From Methanosarcina sp. MSH10X1 (lineage in GTDB: Archaea; Halobacteriota; Methanosarcinia; Methanosarcinales; Methanosarcinaceae), in contig NZ_SCHL01000009.1 of NCBI RefSeq assembly GCF_004099695.1, positions 62,001-126,000 on the forward strand: 64,000 nt of DNA. The letters run 5' to 3'. The notes below the pieces were generated by a model that had not been told where the DNA came from, made no database searches, and saw only the letters and a program-made list of their open reading frames with translations. Every line of letters starts with the position of its first letter. Within the stretch, counting starts at the first letter, position 1. Positions 35,872 through 45,673 of this stretch are shown piece by piece. The translations under genes were made by a program, and so were the position numbers.

Positions 35872-36330
35872 TCAGTAAAAGTGGTTTTGAAGTTTGTAGG
35901 ACAGTGCTTTGAGCATTATGACACTTGCAATCATGGAAGCCGCAACTGCAGAAATCACCTGATCCCATCCTATGGCCGAAATTCCTCCTCCCAGTGCGAA
36001 CTGCACGCCGCCTACGAGTGAAACGAACACGAAGGAAAAGCCGAAACCTGCAAGAGCTCCTCCAACAAGGGAACTTAGAGTGTCAAGCCCATGTCTTTCG
36101 TAAAAAACCATGCCTGCAATAAACATTACCGCAAAGATCAAAAGCACAACTGCGGTGGGCAATGGACTTTCTTTTGTGGAAAAAATCTCAAAGAGCCCGA
36201 GCGCCATATCAACCAGAAATATGCCCATAAGAACTGCAATAGAAAGGGTTTTCACAAAAGGGTTTTCAAAGACCGACTGAGAGTTAGGGTTTTTGCTGCT
36301 AATATTACCAGGCACCTTTATGTTTTGCAA
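35872..36330 (-). CDS. Hypothetical four-helix membrane protein
   Basis: A 152-residue protein that I do not recognise. After a polar N-terminus (~25 residues, rich in Asn and Ser) it has about four membrane segments: TLSIAVLMGIFLVDMALGLF, AVVLLIFAVMFIAGMVFY, LVGGALAGFGFSFVFVSLVG and VISAVAASMIASVIMLKAL. Gly-rich helices and a central ERHGLD loop are the only notable features. It stands alone between grpE and a repeat cluster. Confidence 0.6.
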   Translation of the reverse strand: MQNIKVPGNISSKNPNSQSVFENPFVKTLSIAVLMGIFLVDMALGLFEIFSTKESPLPTAVVLLIFAVMFIAGMVFYERHGLDTLSSLVGGALAGFGFSFVFVSLVGGVQFALGGGISAIGWDQVISAVAASMIASVIMLKALSYKLQNHFY

Positions 36331-36414
36331 TGTATAACTTTTAAAGTATAAACTGTATAATTTATATAAACTTTTACATATTCAATTTAGCTCCTAATTC
36401 AAGGCATTAGCCAC

Positions 36415-36668
36415 ACCATTGACCCGCAAGCGTGGCGTCGCTTGAGCCCGCCCCGGTTGCATCGTTTAGATAAATCAGGGTTTTCGATAAAACCTTTTCT
36501 CAAAAGGTTTTCGCTCAAGCCGTTTTTGAAAAGGCTTGCGTTGAAACCGTTGCGCCGGTTTATCACGCTCCGGTTACATCGTTTAGATAAAGCATGCGTT
36601 TTTGATAAAACTTTTTTGAAAAAGTTTTCGCTCAAGCCTTTTTTGAAAAGGCTTGCGGTCAAACATTT
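36415..36668. repeat. Dispersed repeat cluster, copy 3
   Basis: Two units related to the 24.8-kb repeats: CGGTTGCATCGTTTAGATAA and CGGTTACATCGTTTAGATAA, each followed by hairpins built from AAAACCTTTTCTCAAAAGGTTTT, AAGCCTTTTTTGAAAAGGCTT (quoted in part) or AAACTTTTTTGAAAAAGTTT. The cluster ends 55 bp before mfnD. Confidence 0.9.
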
Positions 36669-36697
36669 TTCTTAGAATTTTTGGCTTGCAAAAGTAA

Positions 36698-36705
36698 TAT
36701 ATAAA
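36698..36705 (+). promoter_or_regulatory. TATA box of the mfnD operon (leaderless)
   Basis: TATATAAA is centred about 26 bp before the mfnD ATG, the usual distance to the archaeal transcription start. No ribosome-binding site precedes the ATG (TTTTTCCTTTCCA). Together this predicts a leaderless mRNA beginning at or next to the ATG. Confidence 0.65.
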
Positions 36706-36726
36706 TGACCGGGTTTTTCCTTTCCA

Positions 36727-37686
36727 ATGAAAATCCTGATTGCAGAATTTGCTGTCGGTACGGATATTGAGAAATCCCTTATCCCTGAGGGGGCGGCTAT
36801 GCTTAAGACCCTTGCGGAAAGTTTTGTCCGGCTTGGGCATGAGGTTTACTACCCGTCAGCAGGCACAAAAATCTGTGCAGGCACATGCATAGAGTCTACA
36901 GCCGAAAGTTTCAGGCAGGTGATTGAGAGGACGGCAAAGGACTGTGATGCAGGGCTGGTTATTGCCCCTGATTCAATGCTTTCCGAGCTGAATGAAGTTC
37001 TTGAAGAAAATACCGCAAACCTGGGATGTCCACCCCGGTCGGCAGCCTGCTGTGCGGATAAGCTGCTCTGTACGAAAATTCTGAAGAAAGCCGGAATTAA
37101 GACCCCTGAGCTTGCAGGAAAAGCCGAAAAGGGAAAGAGGTATGTTACAAAACCCAGATTCGGTTGCGGAGCCGAGGAAACATATCTGGTCACAGGATTC
37201 GAGAACAGGGAAGGACTTATTGCAAGCGAGTATATAGAAGGAAAGCACCTGAGTGTAAGCCTTATTGCAGGAAGAACCCCACTTCCCCTGACTGTAAACC
37301 GTCAGTTCATAGAATTTGGTGAAAAAGATATAGAAACCGGCGAAAGTGGGAAAACAGGAGTTTCCGGCATAAAATACAATGGCAGCCTTACTCCTTACCA
37401 CACTCCTGGCAGAGAAGAACTTTATGAAACCGCAATCTCCACAGCAAAATGCCTGAACTGCTTCGGATATGTGGGCGTGGATATTGTATTCGCCGACTTT
37501 CCGTATGTAGTGGATGTAAACCCGAGACCCACTGCCTCACTTTTCGGGATCAGCCGTGTTATGCGGGAGGAAATAGGAGACCTGCTTTTGAAAAATAAGT
37601 TTGGAGAACTGCCTGACTCGGTAAACCTGGAAGGAGAATACCGCTTTTCAAAAGATGGGCTTGGAGAACTTTTCGGAAGAGCGTGA
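36727..37686 (+). CDS. mfnD: Tyramine--L-glutamate ligase MfnD (ATP-grasp)
   Basis: A 319-residue ATP-grasp protein. KPRFGCGAEETYLVTGF and SEYIEGKHLSVSLIAG form the ATP-binding region; VDIVFADFPYVVDVNPRPTA supplies the metal-binding Asp/Asn residues. ATP-grasp ligases next to MfnF and MfnE make the gamma-glutamyl-tyramine unit of methanofuran, the first C1 carrier of methanogenesis from CO2. The assignment rests on the family plus the mfnD-mfnF-mfnE order. Confidence 0.8.
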   Translation: MKILIAEFAVGTDIEKSLIPEGAAMLKTLAESFVRLGHEVYYPSAGTKICAGTCIESTAESFRQVIERTAKDCDAGLVIAPDSMLSELNEVLEENTANLGCPPRSAACCADKLLCTKILKKAGIKTPELAGKAEKGKRYVTKPRFGCGAEETYLVTGFENREGLIASEYIEGKHLSVSLIAGRTPLPLTVNRQFIEFGEKDIETGESGKTGVSGIKYNGSLTPYHTPGREELYETAISTAKCLNCFGYVGVDIVFADFPYVVDVNPRPTASLFGISRVMREEIGDLLLKNKFGELPDSVNLEGEYRFSKDGLGELFGRA

Positions 37687-37762
37687 AAGATGGGTAGAGG
37701 CTAAAAGCCGGAAAAGAGCAAATACTAGAACTTGAAAAAAGAACAGAATAAAGGGCTCAAAA

Positions 37763-38737
37763 ATGAATTCGAAGATTATCGGGCTTGATATTGGAGGAGC
37801 GAATACCAAACTTGCTTCTTCGGACGGAAAGATTATAGAACTGCATTATTTACCTCTCTGGAAAAATACACGGCTTCCTGAGGTTTTAAAGGAAATTGCG
37901 CAAAGGATGCAGCCCGAAAAAATTGCTGTTGTTATGACCGGAGAACTTGCAGACTGTTTTGAGGATAAGGAACAGGGCATTCGCTTCATAAAGTCATGTG
38001 TCGATTCTGCCTTTGAACCTTCAAAGGTGTCTTACATAAACAGTATGGGCAGGTTTCAGCGCGAGGCTGGTGATATAAGAGAACTTGCTGCTGCCAACTG
38101 GGCGGCTTCAGCCAGACTGGCCGGAAAAGAGTTCGGAGATTGCATTTTTGTTGATGTAGGGAGTACCACAAGCGATATTATTCCGATCCTATCAGGCGAA
38201 CATAAAGCAGGACTTACTGATTTTGACCGGCTGTGCAGGAGCGAACTTGTATATGCAGGCACGCTCAGGACAAACCTTGCCGCGCTTCTCGGGAAAGTAA
38301 AGCTTGAAAGGGGCCTGTGCAGGACGGCTTCAGAACTCTTTGCTACAACTGCGGACGCTTATCTCCTGCTTGGTAAAATCGATGAAAGCGCGTACACATG
38401 CGAAACCGCTGACGGAGCAGGCAGGAGCAAAACCGATGCTATACGCAGGCTTGCAAGGCTGGTCTGTGCAGACCTTTCCGAAATCCGGGAAGAGGAAATT
38501 TATGAAATCGCAGGTCAGGTAAAGGAAAAACAGGTTTCTGCCCTCGCCGAGGCGATTTCAGAGGTTGCGAAAAGAAACGGGCTTAAAAAAATCGCAGCCG
38601 CAGGCCTCGGAGAATTCCTGATAAAGGAAGCTGCAGAGAGGCTTGGCTTTGAATTTATCTCAGTATCCGGACATTGGGGCGAGGAAATTTCAAAAGTTTT
38701 TCCGGCGTACGCAGCTGCCAGGCTCCTCGATGCCTGA
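37763..38737 (+). CDS. mfnF: Methanofuran biosynthesis protein MfnF (ASKHA fold)
   Basis: A 324-residue protein of the hydantoinase/acetate-kinase-like fold, with IIGLDIGGANTKLA at the N-terminus and a second phosphate-binding loop IFVDVGSTTSDIIPI near residue 130; IAAAGLGEFLIKEAAERLG lies near the C-terminus. Formerly annotated as an H4MPT-linked C1-transfer protein. Known: MfnF couples the aminomethylfuran diphosphate to gamma-glutamyltyramine. Preceded by AAAGGG; 76 bp after mfnD. Confidence 0.82.
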   Translation: MNSKIIGLDIGGANTKLASSDGKIIELHYLPLWKNTRLPEVLKEIAQRMQPEKIAVVMTGELADCFEDKEQGIRFIKSCVDSAFEPSKVSYINSMGRFQREAGDIRELAAANWAASARLAGKEFGDCIFVDVGSTTSDIIPILSGEHKAGLTDFDRLCRSELVYAGTLRTNLAALLGKVKLERGLCRTASELFATTADAYLLLGKIDESAYTCETADGAGRSKTDAIRRLARLVCADLSEIREEEIYEIAGQVKEKQVSALAEAISEVAKRNGLKKIAAAGLGEFLIKEAAERLGFEFISVSGHWGEEISKVFPAYAAARLLDA

Positions 38738-38801
38738 ATTCTTCACTTCAGGACAGCCTAATAGAGGTGAAATAATCCCTTTCAGAAAGGAAAAGAAAAC
38801 T

Positions 38802-39470
38802 ATGAGGGTGGTGCTCAAAATCGGTGGAAGCCTTATCAAGGAGGCTCCAGTCCTTGTAAAAAGGCTGGCAAAGGAATTTGGCTCAGAAATCCCCGAAACT
38901 TCAGGAGGAGAGTACGCAGCCGAAAGACTGCCTTTTTCCATTCTCATAGTGCCCGGAGGAGGCATTTTTGCTGATGTAGTCAGGGAAACCGATGAAAAGT
39001 TTTCTCTGGGCTCCGATGCAGCCCACTGGATGGCTATACTCGGAATGGAACAGTACGCCTGCTACCTTCGGGACAAAACCGGTGCAATAGTTATAGAAAC
39101 GATAGCAGAACTGCCTCAGGGAGTCTCTATTCTTTTTCCATACAGGTTCCTGAGAAAAGAAGATCCCCTGCCCCATACCTGGGATGTGACTTCCGATACA
39201 ATCGCAGCCTGGGTTGCAAAGCAAGCCGGAGCAGCATTGATAAAGGCTACGGATGTAGACGGCATCTTCAGGGATGGAAAATTAGTCAGGGAAATTTCTG
39301 CTGCCTGTTGCACCGGAGACCGCGCAAGCTGCATTGATCCTGCCCTGCCGGAGTTTCTTCGGGAAAACAGAATGGATTGCCTGATCGTAAACGGAAAATG
39401 TCCGGATAGGGTTATTCGGGCTGTGTACGGAAAGCCTGTGCACGGCACTATGGTAAAGGGGAATATTTAA
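38802..39470 (+). CDS. mfnE: [5-(aminomethyl)furan-3-yl]methyl phosphate kinase MfnE
   Basis: A 222-residue amino-acid-kinase family protein. VVLKIGGSLIKEAP is the phosphate-binding start; ILIVPGGGIFADVVRETDEK, WDVTSDTIAAWVAKQAGAAL and IKATDVDGIF follow in order. It phosphorylates the furan precursor to the diphosphate used by MfnF. I start at the ATG giving MRVVLKIGG, preceded by GAAAGGAAAAG. An upstream in-frame ATG would overlap mfnF by about 95 bases and read implausible sequence. Confidence 0.83.
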   Translation: MRVVLKIGGSLIKEAPVLVKRLAKEFGSEIPETSGGEYAAERLPFSILIVPGGGIFADVVRETDEKFSLGSDAAHWMAILGMEQYACYLRDKTGAIVIETIAELPQGVSILFPYRFLRKEDPLPHTWDVTSDTIAAWVAKQAGAALIKATDVDGIFRDGKLVREISAACCTGDRASCIDPALPEFLRENRMDCLIVNGKCPDRVIRAVYGKPVHGTMVKGNI

Positions 39471-39654
39471 ATCGTATATCGTATATGACTAGGGGAGAAG
39501 CAAAGCATATCGCAAAGCGTATCCAAAAGCATTAATTAAATTCAGTTCATTAAATCTGCTAATGTTAACAAAGGTGCCAGGAAAGCAGAAGCTCGATGCT
39601 AAAGAAGGCACCCGATTCATCGGTAACTCGTTACAGATTTACTATTAGAATTAA

Positions 39655-39843
<189 letters not shown>

Positions 39844-39931
39844 TCAAGGCAAATCCCCGATCGCTTCTAATGCTCGTGTGAACGGGGTAAAATCAATTAA
39901 AAATCAGATAAAAATATAAAGAGGTATCATA

Positions 39932-40201
39932 ATGGGTGATGTTGCAGCAAAAATTAAAATTATGCCAGAAAGCGTTGAAACCGACCTTGCAGAATTGAAG
40001 GAAAAGGTAAAATCCGTAATTCCTGCCGGGGCAGACCTTCACGGCGACATTGTCGAAGAACCTATTGCATTTGGCTTGAAAGCTTTGATTGTGACCTTAA
40101 TCGTTAACGACGAGGAAGGCGGAACTGAGCCTGCAGAAGAAGCCTTTGCAAAAGTTCCCGGTGTCGAGAACGTACAGGTTCTTGAAGCCTACCGTATTTA
40201 A
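39932..40201 (+). CDS. Translation elongation factor aEF1B (EF-1 beta)
   Basis: An 89-residue guanine-nucleotide exchange factor for aEF1A. KIKIMPESVETDLAELKEKV, then EEPIAFGLKALIVTLIVNDE and the terminal VENVQVLEAYRI match the archaeal EF-1 beta domain, which corresponds to the C-terminal catalytic part of the eukaryotic factor. Complete length. Cotranscription with the small zinc-ribbon gene is likely. Confidence 0.95.
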   Translation: MGDVAAKIKIMPESVETDLAELKEKVKSVIPAGADLHGDIVEEPIAFGLKALIVTLIVNDEEGGTEPAEEAFAKVPGVENVQVLEAYRI

Positions 40202-40257
40202 GAGGAGAAAAAACCCGGACAACGCGTCCGGAAAAACACCTTTTCACATTCTCCTCT
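40201..40257 (+). terminator. Nested hairpin after aEF1B
   Basis: AGAGGAGAA (40201-40209) pairs with TTCTCCTCT (40249-40257), and inside it CCGGAC-AACGC-GTCCGG forms a second stem. It lies between aEF1B and the tRNA gene and probably ends the aEF1B message. Confidence 0.55.
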
Positions 40258-40265
40258 CTTTAAAA

Positions 40266-40337
40266 GGGCTCGTAGATCAGGGGAAGATCGTTACGTTCGC
40301 AACGTAAAGGCCGCGGGTTCGAATCCCGCCGAGTCCA
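40266..40337 (+). tRNA. tRNA-Ala (anticodon CGC)
   Basis: A 72-nt cloverleaf: acceptor GGGCTCG/CGAGTCC, D stem GATC/GATC, anticodon stem TTACG/CGTAA with loop TTCGCAA (anticodon CGC, reading GCG), variable loop AGGCC, T stem GCGGG/CCCGC with TTCGAAT, discriminator A. The third acceptor pair is G3-U70, the identity element of alanine tRNA. CCA is not encoded. Confidence 0.96.
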
Positions 40338-40823
40338 TTAGATTCTTCAAAAATTCAGGCTTTTTTAAAAACTTGCTTGCTCAAAAAACAATTTATTCGC
40401 ATAAAATGGAAATGTAAGCTTTTTTCTACAAGGTTAACGGCTTAAAATTAATCTATGATTTTATCCATAACGTTGTGAAACCGAATAAGTGGAGATAGCT
40501 TGCCCAATACTCCTGTTTCTAGCGGATATCCAGAAAGATTTTTTCCCGTATACTCCGTATTATGCGATCTATTTTTAAACAAATCATGCCGAACTTCCGA
40601 AAATCCAGATAGATATCATATACTTTTTAAATAGTGGATGCATATGGGCCAACATATTTTTCTAACCTAGATAAGCCAGGAAGCCTCGGACTAAAGAAAA
40701 TAAGAAGTGGAGAAATGGGGAGAAATCCTCAAAAGATATTTTTAGCCTGGACTTCGATAACGATGCTGATATCTGTTTCTGTCAACTGGCAAATACCCAG
40801 ATTAAGAAAACGGGGGATTGTAA
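40338..40823. other. Intergenic region before the PAS kinase
   Basis: About 490 bases with no recognised gene. A short frame near 40634-40828 has no family features. The promoter of the kinase gene is expected in the second half. Confidence 0.4.
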
Positions 40824-43800
40824 ATTAAAAGTAATGATTTGCTTGATGAAGCAGAAGAGATAGGGGAATCAAACAAAGAGAGAATGGTAGCGGAACTTTC
40901 TCCGAAGAACCCCACTATTTTCCTGAAACTGGGAAAAGAAGGTACTGTCCTCTGGGCTAACAGAGCAGCTGATGCTCTTCTCGAATTTTGGGGCATAAAA
41001 AAAGGAGAAAAAGCTCCTCAGGAGCTAAGACATAATATAAGAAGAGTCCTCGCACAGAAGAGCCCGAAAAATCTTGAAATTCAAGCAGGAAAAACAACGT
41101 ATGCTGTAGTAATCTATCCTTTTCCGGAAGAGAACTATGTGAATCTTCAGGGGGTTGACATCAGTTTCAGGGTTCTTGCCGAAGAAAGATTCCGTAAAAA
41201 GGAAAAACAGTATATGTCCCTGAGCCACCTGGGCAAGATCTCCCTGACATGTAAAGACCTCCAGGCTATTCTGGGAGAAAGTGCCCTGCTTATTGCCAGG
41301 AGTCTTAATACGGAATTCTCCAGAATTCTGGAACTCAAGCCCGATGGAACCTTTATCGTGAGGGCAGGATATGGCTGGAAGGAAAAGCCTGGGGACAATA
41401 CTGTAGGAGAAAAGTCTCAGGCAGAACATACTCTTTTTTTGAAAAGACCGATCATCCTGGGGGATATTCAAACTGAAACGCGTTTTGAATGCAGTGAATT
41501 TCTCAGGCGGCATGGTATAGCCAGCGGAGTAACAGTCCTTATAGGAGACGTGAATAAGCCTTTCGGGATAATGGAAGTCTACAGCCGGGAGAAGAAAGGG
41601 TTTACTGAAGATGATATTTATTTTCTGGATTCTGCTGCTTTTTTGCTGTCTGAGATCATAGAACGCCTGCGTGCCGAGGAAAAACTCCGGATTCATCAGC
41701 ATGAGCTGGAAAAACTCATTGAAAAAAGAACCCTGGAATACACAGAGGCAAATGAGAAACTTGTAAGCGAAGTGGCGGAAAGGAGAAAAATTGAAAAAAG
41801 CCTCAGGAATAGCCTGAAGTTTCTTGAAACTCTTCTGGATACAATACCTGCGCCTGTATTTTATAAAGATAGTGAGGGCAGGTATCTGGGCTGCAATGAT
41901 ATATTAGCCAGGCAGGTCCTGGGACTGGAAAAGGAAGAGATTATAGGAAAGACCTTTGCCGAAGCGTACAGACAGTCTCCAGGCGGAATCTCGCTTGAAA
42001 TCCCTCAGGATGACCTGGAACTGTTGCGGAAAGGGGGAAGCGATACCTATGAGAAGGAAATCACGTGTGCCGACGGTGTAAAAAGGGACTTTCTGGCGAG
42101 CAGGGCAACTTTTCCCGACGAGGAAGGAAAGACAAGAAATATAGTTACCGTACTGCTTGATGTAACCGGACTCAGGAAAGCCGAAAGTAAGCTTCAGAAC
42201 AATGTGCGGTTTCTGGAAACCCTGCTTGATAGTATTCCGAGCCCTGTGTTCCAGAGAGATTTGAATGAGATATATGTAAATTGCAATGAGAGTTTTGCCA
42301 GACAGATTATGGGGCTTTCCAAAGACGAAGTTATAGGGGGTTCTTTCAGGGAGTTTCAGAAAAGAATCCCGAAAGAACTTGCAGAGATTTATCATAAGGA
42401 TGACAGGAGCCTTATTGAAAAAAGGGGAAGCAATTATTACGAAACTAGAGTGATCTGTGCCGATGGTGTGGAACGGGATTTCATATTCCATAAAGCCACC
42501 TACCAGGACAGTTCAGGAAAAGTAGCAGGCGTTGTCGGTGTAATGCTGGATATAACCCAGCGTAAAGAGGCTGAAAAAACCGTCAGGAAAAGCGAAGAGA
42601 AGTATCGGAGTGTCGCCGAACAGACAGGACAGCTTATATATGACTATGATATCAAATCCGGGCGGATTGACTGGGCAGGAGCCATTTCGCAGCTTACGGG
42701 CTATAGCCCTGACGAGTTCAAACAGGTAAATGCTGAAGGCTGGATAGCGAATATCCATAAAGAAGATCGGGAAAAAGCCTGGGGAGCCCATGAGAACGGT
42801 ATGAAATCCGGGGGAAGATGCCTTGGAGAATACAGGTTCAAAAAGAAGGATGGGAGTTATTTCCATGTCGAAGACAGCAGCATTTACCTGTTAGACGAAA
42901 AAGGTAGGGTATATCGGGCTGTGGGAGTAATAAAGGATATAACCGAAAGAAAACTTGCCAGGGAAATTCTTGAAAGAAATGAGGAGAGGTACAGGGCAGT
43001 TGCAGTGCAGACAGGACAGCTCATTTATGATTACGACGTGAAAAATAATCACAGTTCCTGGGCAGGTGCAATTGAGGAGCTCACAGGCTATAGCTTTGAA
43101 GAGGTACAGGGCTTTACTTCTGACTTCTGGACTGACCATGTCCATCCAGAAGATCGGGAAAAAGCTGTAAAGGCCCATGCGAATTGCATGGAAAGAGGTG
43201 AGAAATACCTTGAAGAATACCGATTCCGGAGAAAGGATGGAAGTTATTTTTCCGTAGAAGATAGTGGCGTTTACCTGAAAGACGAAAGCAGGGGCATATA
43301 CAGGGTACTCGGGGTCATTAAAGATATTACTGAGAGGAAGAAAGCAACCGAAAAGGTTCGGAGAAGTGAGGAAAAGTACCGGATCGCTGCTGAACAGACA
43401 GGCCAGATAGTGTACGACTATAATACGAAAACCGAAGATGTAGACTGGGCGGGAGCTATTGCAGAGCTTACCGGCTACAGCTCGGAGGAATTTGGGAGGA
43501 TCAATCCTGAGATCTGGCTGGAGCATATTCACCCTGACGACCGTGAAAAAGTGATGGAGAATGTCAGGCTCTTCTTTGAAAAAGGGGAAAGATTAAGGGA
43601 AGAATTCAGGTTCCGTAGAAAGGATGGAAGTTATATTTATGTAGAGGACCGGGGAATCCTCCTGAGAGATGAGGAGGGGAGCGCTTACAGACTGCTTGGG
43701 GTGATGAAAGATATAACCAAGCTGAAACTCGTTCAGGAAAATCTTGAGAAAAGCGAGGAAAGATACCGGACTGCTGCCGAACAGACAGGCCAGATAGTAT

Positions 43801-45203
43801 ACGATTACGACAGGCTCACGGGTAAAATACAATGGGCTGGAGCTATTAAAGAACTCACCCAGTACAATCTGGAGGAGTTCCGGAACTTTAACAGGAAGAC
43901 CTGGGAAACGCATATCCATATGGATGACCGGAAAGGAATTATTGAAGAGCTTGAGAAGTACAGGGAAAGAGGAGAGAGATTCGCCACTGAATACAGATTC
44001 AGAAAGAAAGACGGAACTTATCTGTATGTGGAAGACAGCGGAATTTTCCTGAAAGACGAAAAGGGATACTCTTACAGGGATATAGGGGTAATGAAAGATA
44101 TTACAGGGATAAAACTGGCGTCAAAGAAACTGAAAGAGAGTGAAGAGCGATACAGATCCTTTATGAAGAATTTCAGGGGTATAGCTTTCCAGGGGACTCT
44201 GGATTTCATACCTATCCTGGTGGACGGGAGTGTGGAGGAAATTACAGGATATGGGGCAGACGATTTTATCTCAGGGAAAGTAAACTGGCATCAGATTGTT
44301 CTTCCTGAAGATCGACACAGGCTTGTTAATAATAATGAGAGACTGATGAATAATCCGCTGCTTCTTATAGAGCATGAATACCGTATAAGGCACAGGAATG
44401 GTAAAATAAAATGGGTCCGTGAGATTATTCAGAATGTCTCGGATCTAACAGGAAAGCAAAGAATCCTGCAGGGAGCGGTATATGATATAACCGTGCAAAA
44501 AGAAGCCGAAGAGTCGCTGAAGAAAGTAGATGAAATCCGTAAAAAAGAGATCCATCACCGCATAAAAAATAATCTCCAGGTAATTTCCAGCCTGCTAGAA
44601 CTCCAGGCTGAAAGGTTCAGCGAAAAGGAAGTCCTTGAGGCTTTCCGTGAGAGCCAGAACAGGGTTGCCACCATGGCTATAATCCATGAGGAACTGTACA
44701 GGTCAAGAAATAACGAGACCCTTGATTTCTCGGAATACCTTCAAAAATTGACTGTAGATCTTCTTCGCTCTTACACTGTCAGAAAAGACGATATAAGGAT
44801 GGTGCTGGATATTGAGGAGACTTTTCTCGGGATGGACACGGCAGTTCCCCTTGGGATAATTATTAATGAGCTCGTGTCCAATTCTCTGAAACATGCTTTT
44901 CCTCAGGATAGAAAAGGAGAAATCCGGATAAAACTCTGCAGGGCTGAGGAGAAGGATAAGAATAAAAGTATAAGTAATAGCACCAATAATATTGATGCTA
45001 AGAGCTCAGTTGACAAAAGTAATCAATATTCGCTGGTAGTTTCGGACAATGGGTTGGGTTTTCCGGAAAATCTTGATTTCAGGAATACTGGCTCTCTGGG
45101 TCTGCAACTTGTAAACATTCTTGTTGAACAACTGGAGGGTACAATCGAGCTTCAAAAAGGTGCAGGGACTACCTTCAAAATATTGTTTGAGGAAGACGAC
45201 TGA
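40824..45203 (+). CDS. Multi-PAS/GAF sensor histidine kinase (HisKA_2 type)
   Basis: About 1,459 residues, soluble. Order: divergent PAS (residues ~25-110), GAF (~130-280), coiled coil (~290-325), two related PAS (~326-580), four near-identical PAS (~584-1098, each with QTGQ.(I/V)YDY, W-AGAI..LT.Y and FRRKDGSY..VED), a seventh PAS (~1099-1225), HisKA_2 with KKEIHHRIKNNLQVISSLLE, and a HATPase with NELVSNSLKHAF and DNGLGFPENL. An Asn/Ser/Lys-rich insert sits between N and G boxes. No membrane segment, so it senses a cytoplasmic signal. ATG is absent at the start: ATT (40824) follows GGGGGA at good spacing, TTG (40839) is the first standard codon. A receiver gene follows. Confidence 0.88.
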   Translation: MKSNDLLDEAEEIGESNKERMVAELSPKNPTIFLKLGKEGTVLWANRAADALLEFWGIKKGEKAPQELRHNIRRVLAQKSPKNLEIQAGKTTYAVVIYPFPEENYVNLQGVDISFRVLAEERFRKKEKQYMSLSHLGKISLTCKDLQAILGESALLIARSLNTEFSRILELKPDGTFIVRAGYGWKEKPGDNTVGEKSQAEHTLFLKRPIILGDIQTETRFECSEFLRRHGIASGVTVLIGDVNKPFGIMEVYSREKKGFTEDDIYFLDSAAFLLSEIIERLRAEEKLRIHQHELEKLIEKRTLEYTEANEKLVSEVAERRKIEKSLRNSLKFLETLLDTIPAPVFYKDSEGRYLGCNDILARQVLGLEKEEIIGKTFAEAYRQSPGGISLEIPQDDLELLRKGGSDTYEKEITCADGVKRDFLASRATFPDEEGKTRNIVTVLLDVTGLRKAESKLQNNVRFLETLLDSIPSPVFQRDLNEIYVNCNESFARQIMGLSKDEVIGGSFREFQKRIPKELAEIYHKDDRSLIEKRGSNYYETRVICADGVERDFIFHKATYQDSSGKVAGVVGVMLDITQRKEAEKTVRKSEEKYRSVAEQTGQLIYDYDIKSGRIDWAGAISQLTGYSPDEFKQVNAEGWIANIHKEDREKAWGAHENGMKSGGRCLGEYRFKKKDGSYFHVEDSSIYLLDEKGRVYRAVGVIKDITERKLAREILERNEERYRAVAVQTGQLIYDYDVKNNHSSWAGAIEELTGYSFEEVQGFTSDFWTDHVHPEDREKAVKAHANCMERGEKYLEEYRFRRKDGSYFSVEDSGVYLKDESRGIYRVLGVIKDITERKKATEKVRRSEEKYRIAAEQTGQIVYDYNTKTEDVDWAGAIAELTGYSSEEFGRINPEIWLEHIHPDDREKVMENVRLFFEKGERLREEFRFRRKDGSYIYVEDRGILLRDEEGSAYRLLGVMKDITKLKLVQENLEKSEERYRTAAEQTGQIVYDYDRLTGKIQWAGAIKELTQYNLEEFRNFNRKTWETHIHMDDRKGIIEELEKYRERGERFATEYRFRKKDGTYLYVEDSGIFLKDEKGYSYRDIGVMKDITGIKLASKKLKESEERYRSFMKNFRGIAFQGTLDFIPILVDGSVEEITGYGADDFISGKVNWHQIVLPEDRHRLVNNNERLMNNPLLLIEHEYRIRHRNGKIKWVREIIQNVSDLTGKQRILQGAVYDITVQKEAEESLKKVDEIRKKEIHHRIKNNLQVISSLLELQAERFSEKEVLEAFRESQNRVATMAIIHEELYRSRNNETLDFSEYLQKLTVDLLRSYTVRKDDIRMVLDIEETFLGMDTAVPLGIIINELVSNSLKHAFPQDRKGEIRIKLCRAEEKDKNKSISNSTNNIDAKSSVDKSNQYSLVVSDNGLGFPENLDFRNTGSLGLQLVNILVEQLEGTIELQKGAGTTFKILFEEDD

Positions 45204-45241
45204 TTATCCGGAGGCTTATCCGACATTAAAGGGGAGATACA

Positions 45242-45673
45242 ATGAAAAAAGCAAAAATTCTGGTTGTCGAAGACCAGAATATCGTGGCTCTTAATATTAG
45301 AAATAAATTGAAAAATCTTGGTTACACTGTACCGGGTACTGCGTCAACAGGAGAGGAAGCAATAAGAAAAGCAGAGTTGACGAATGCAGACCTTGTCCTT
45401 ATGGATATTATGCTGAAAGGGGAAATGGACGGAATCGAAGCTGCCCGTGAAATTAAAAGTCGGCTCCGGATTCCAGTGCTTTATCTCACCGCTTATACTG
45501 ACGACGAGACTCTGGAGAGGGCAAAAACGACAGAGCCTGCAGGATATATTTCAAAACCTTTTAAAGAAGAAGACCTGCACAGCAATATAGAAATGGCTCT
45601 CCACAAGCACAGAGCCGAGAAAAAAGAAGCTGAAAAAGAAGCCGAAAAAGAAAGTGGAAAACCCACTGAATAA
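45242..45673 (+). CDS. Stand-alone response regulator receiver 1
   Basis: A 143-residue single REC domain. KILVVEDQNIVALNIRNKLK holds the acidic pocket, VLMDIMLKGEMDGIEAA the phospho-acceptor Asp, PVLYLTAYTDDETLE the conserved Thr region and GYISKPFKEEDL the Lys. A repetitive charged tail (EKKEAEKEAEKE) replaces an output domain. It starts 38 bp after the large kinase, preceded by GGGGAG, so it is very probably that kinase's partner. Output must be by protein contact. Confidence 0.92.
   Translation: MKKAKILVVEDQNIVALNIRNKLKNLGYTVPGTASTGEEAIRKAELTNADLVLMDIMLKGEMDGIEAAREIKSRLRIPVLYLTAYTDDETLERAKTTEPAGYISKPFKEEDLHSNIEMALHKHRAEKKEAEKEAEKESGKPTE

Noticed and set aside
42513-43919. Long minus-strand frames opposite the PAS kinase
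   Set aside because: They are antisense shadows of the four repeated PAS domains and repeat with the same periodicity.
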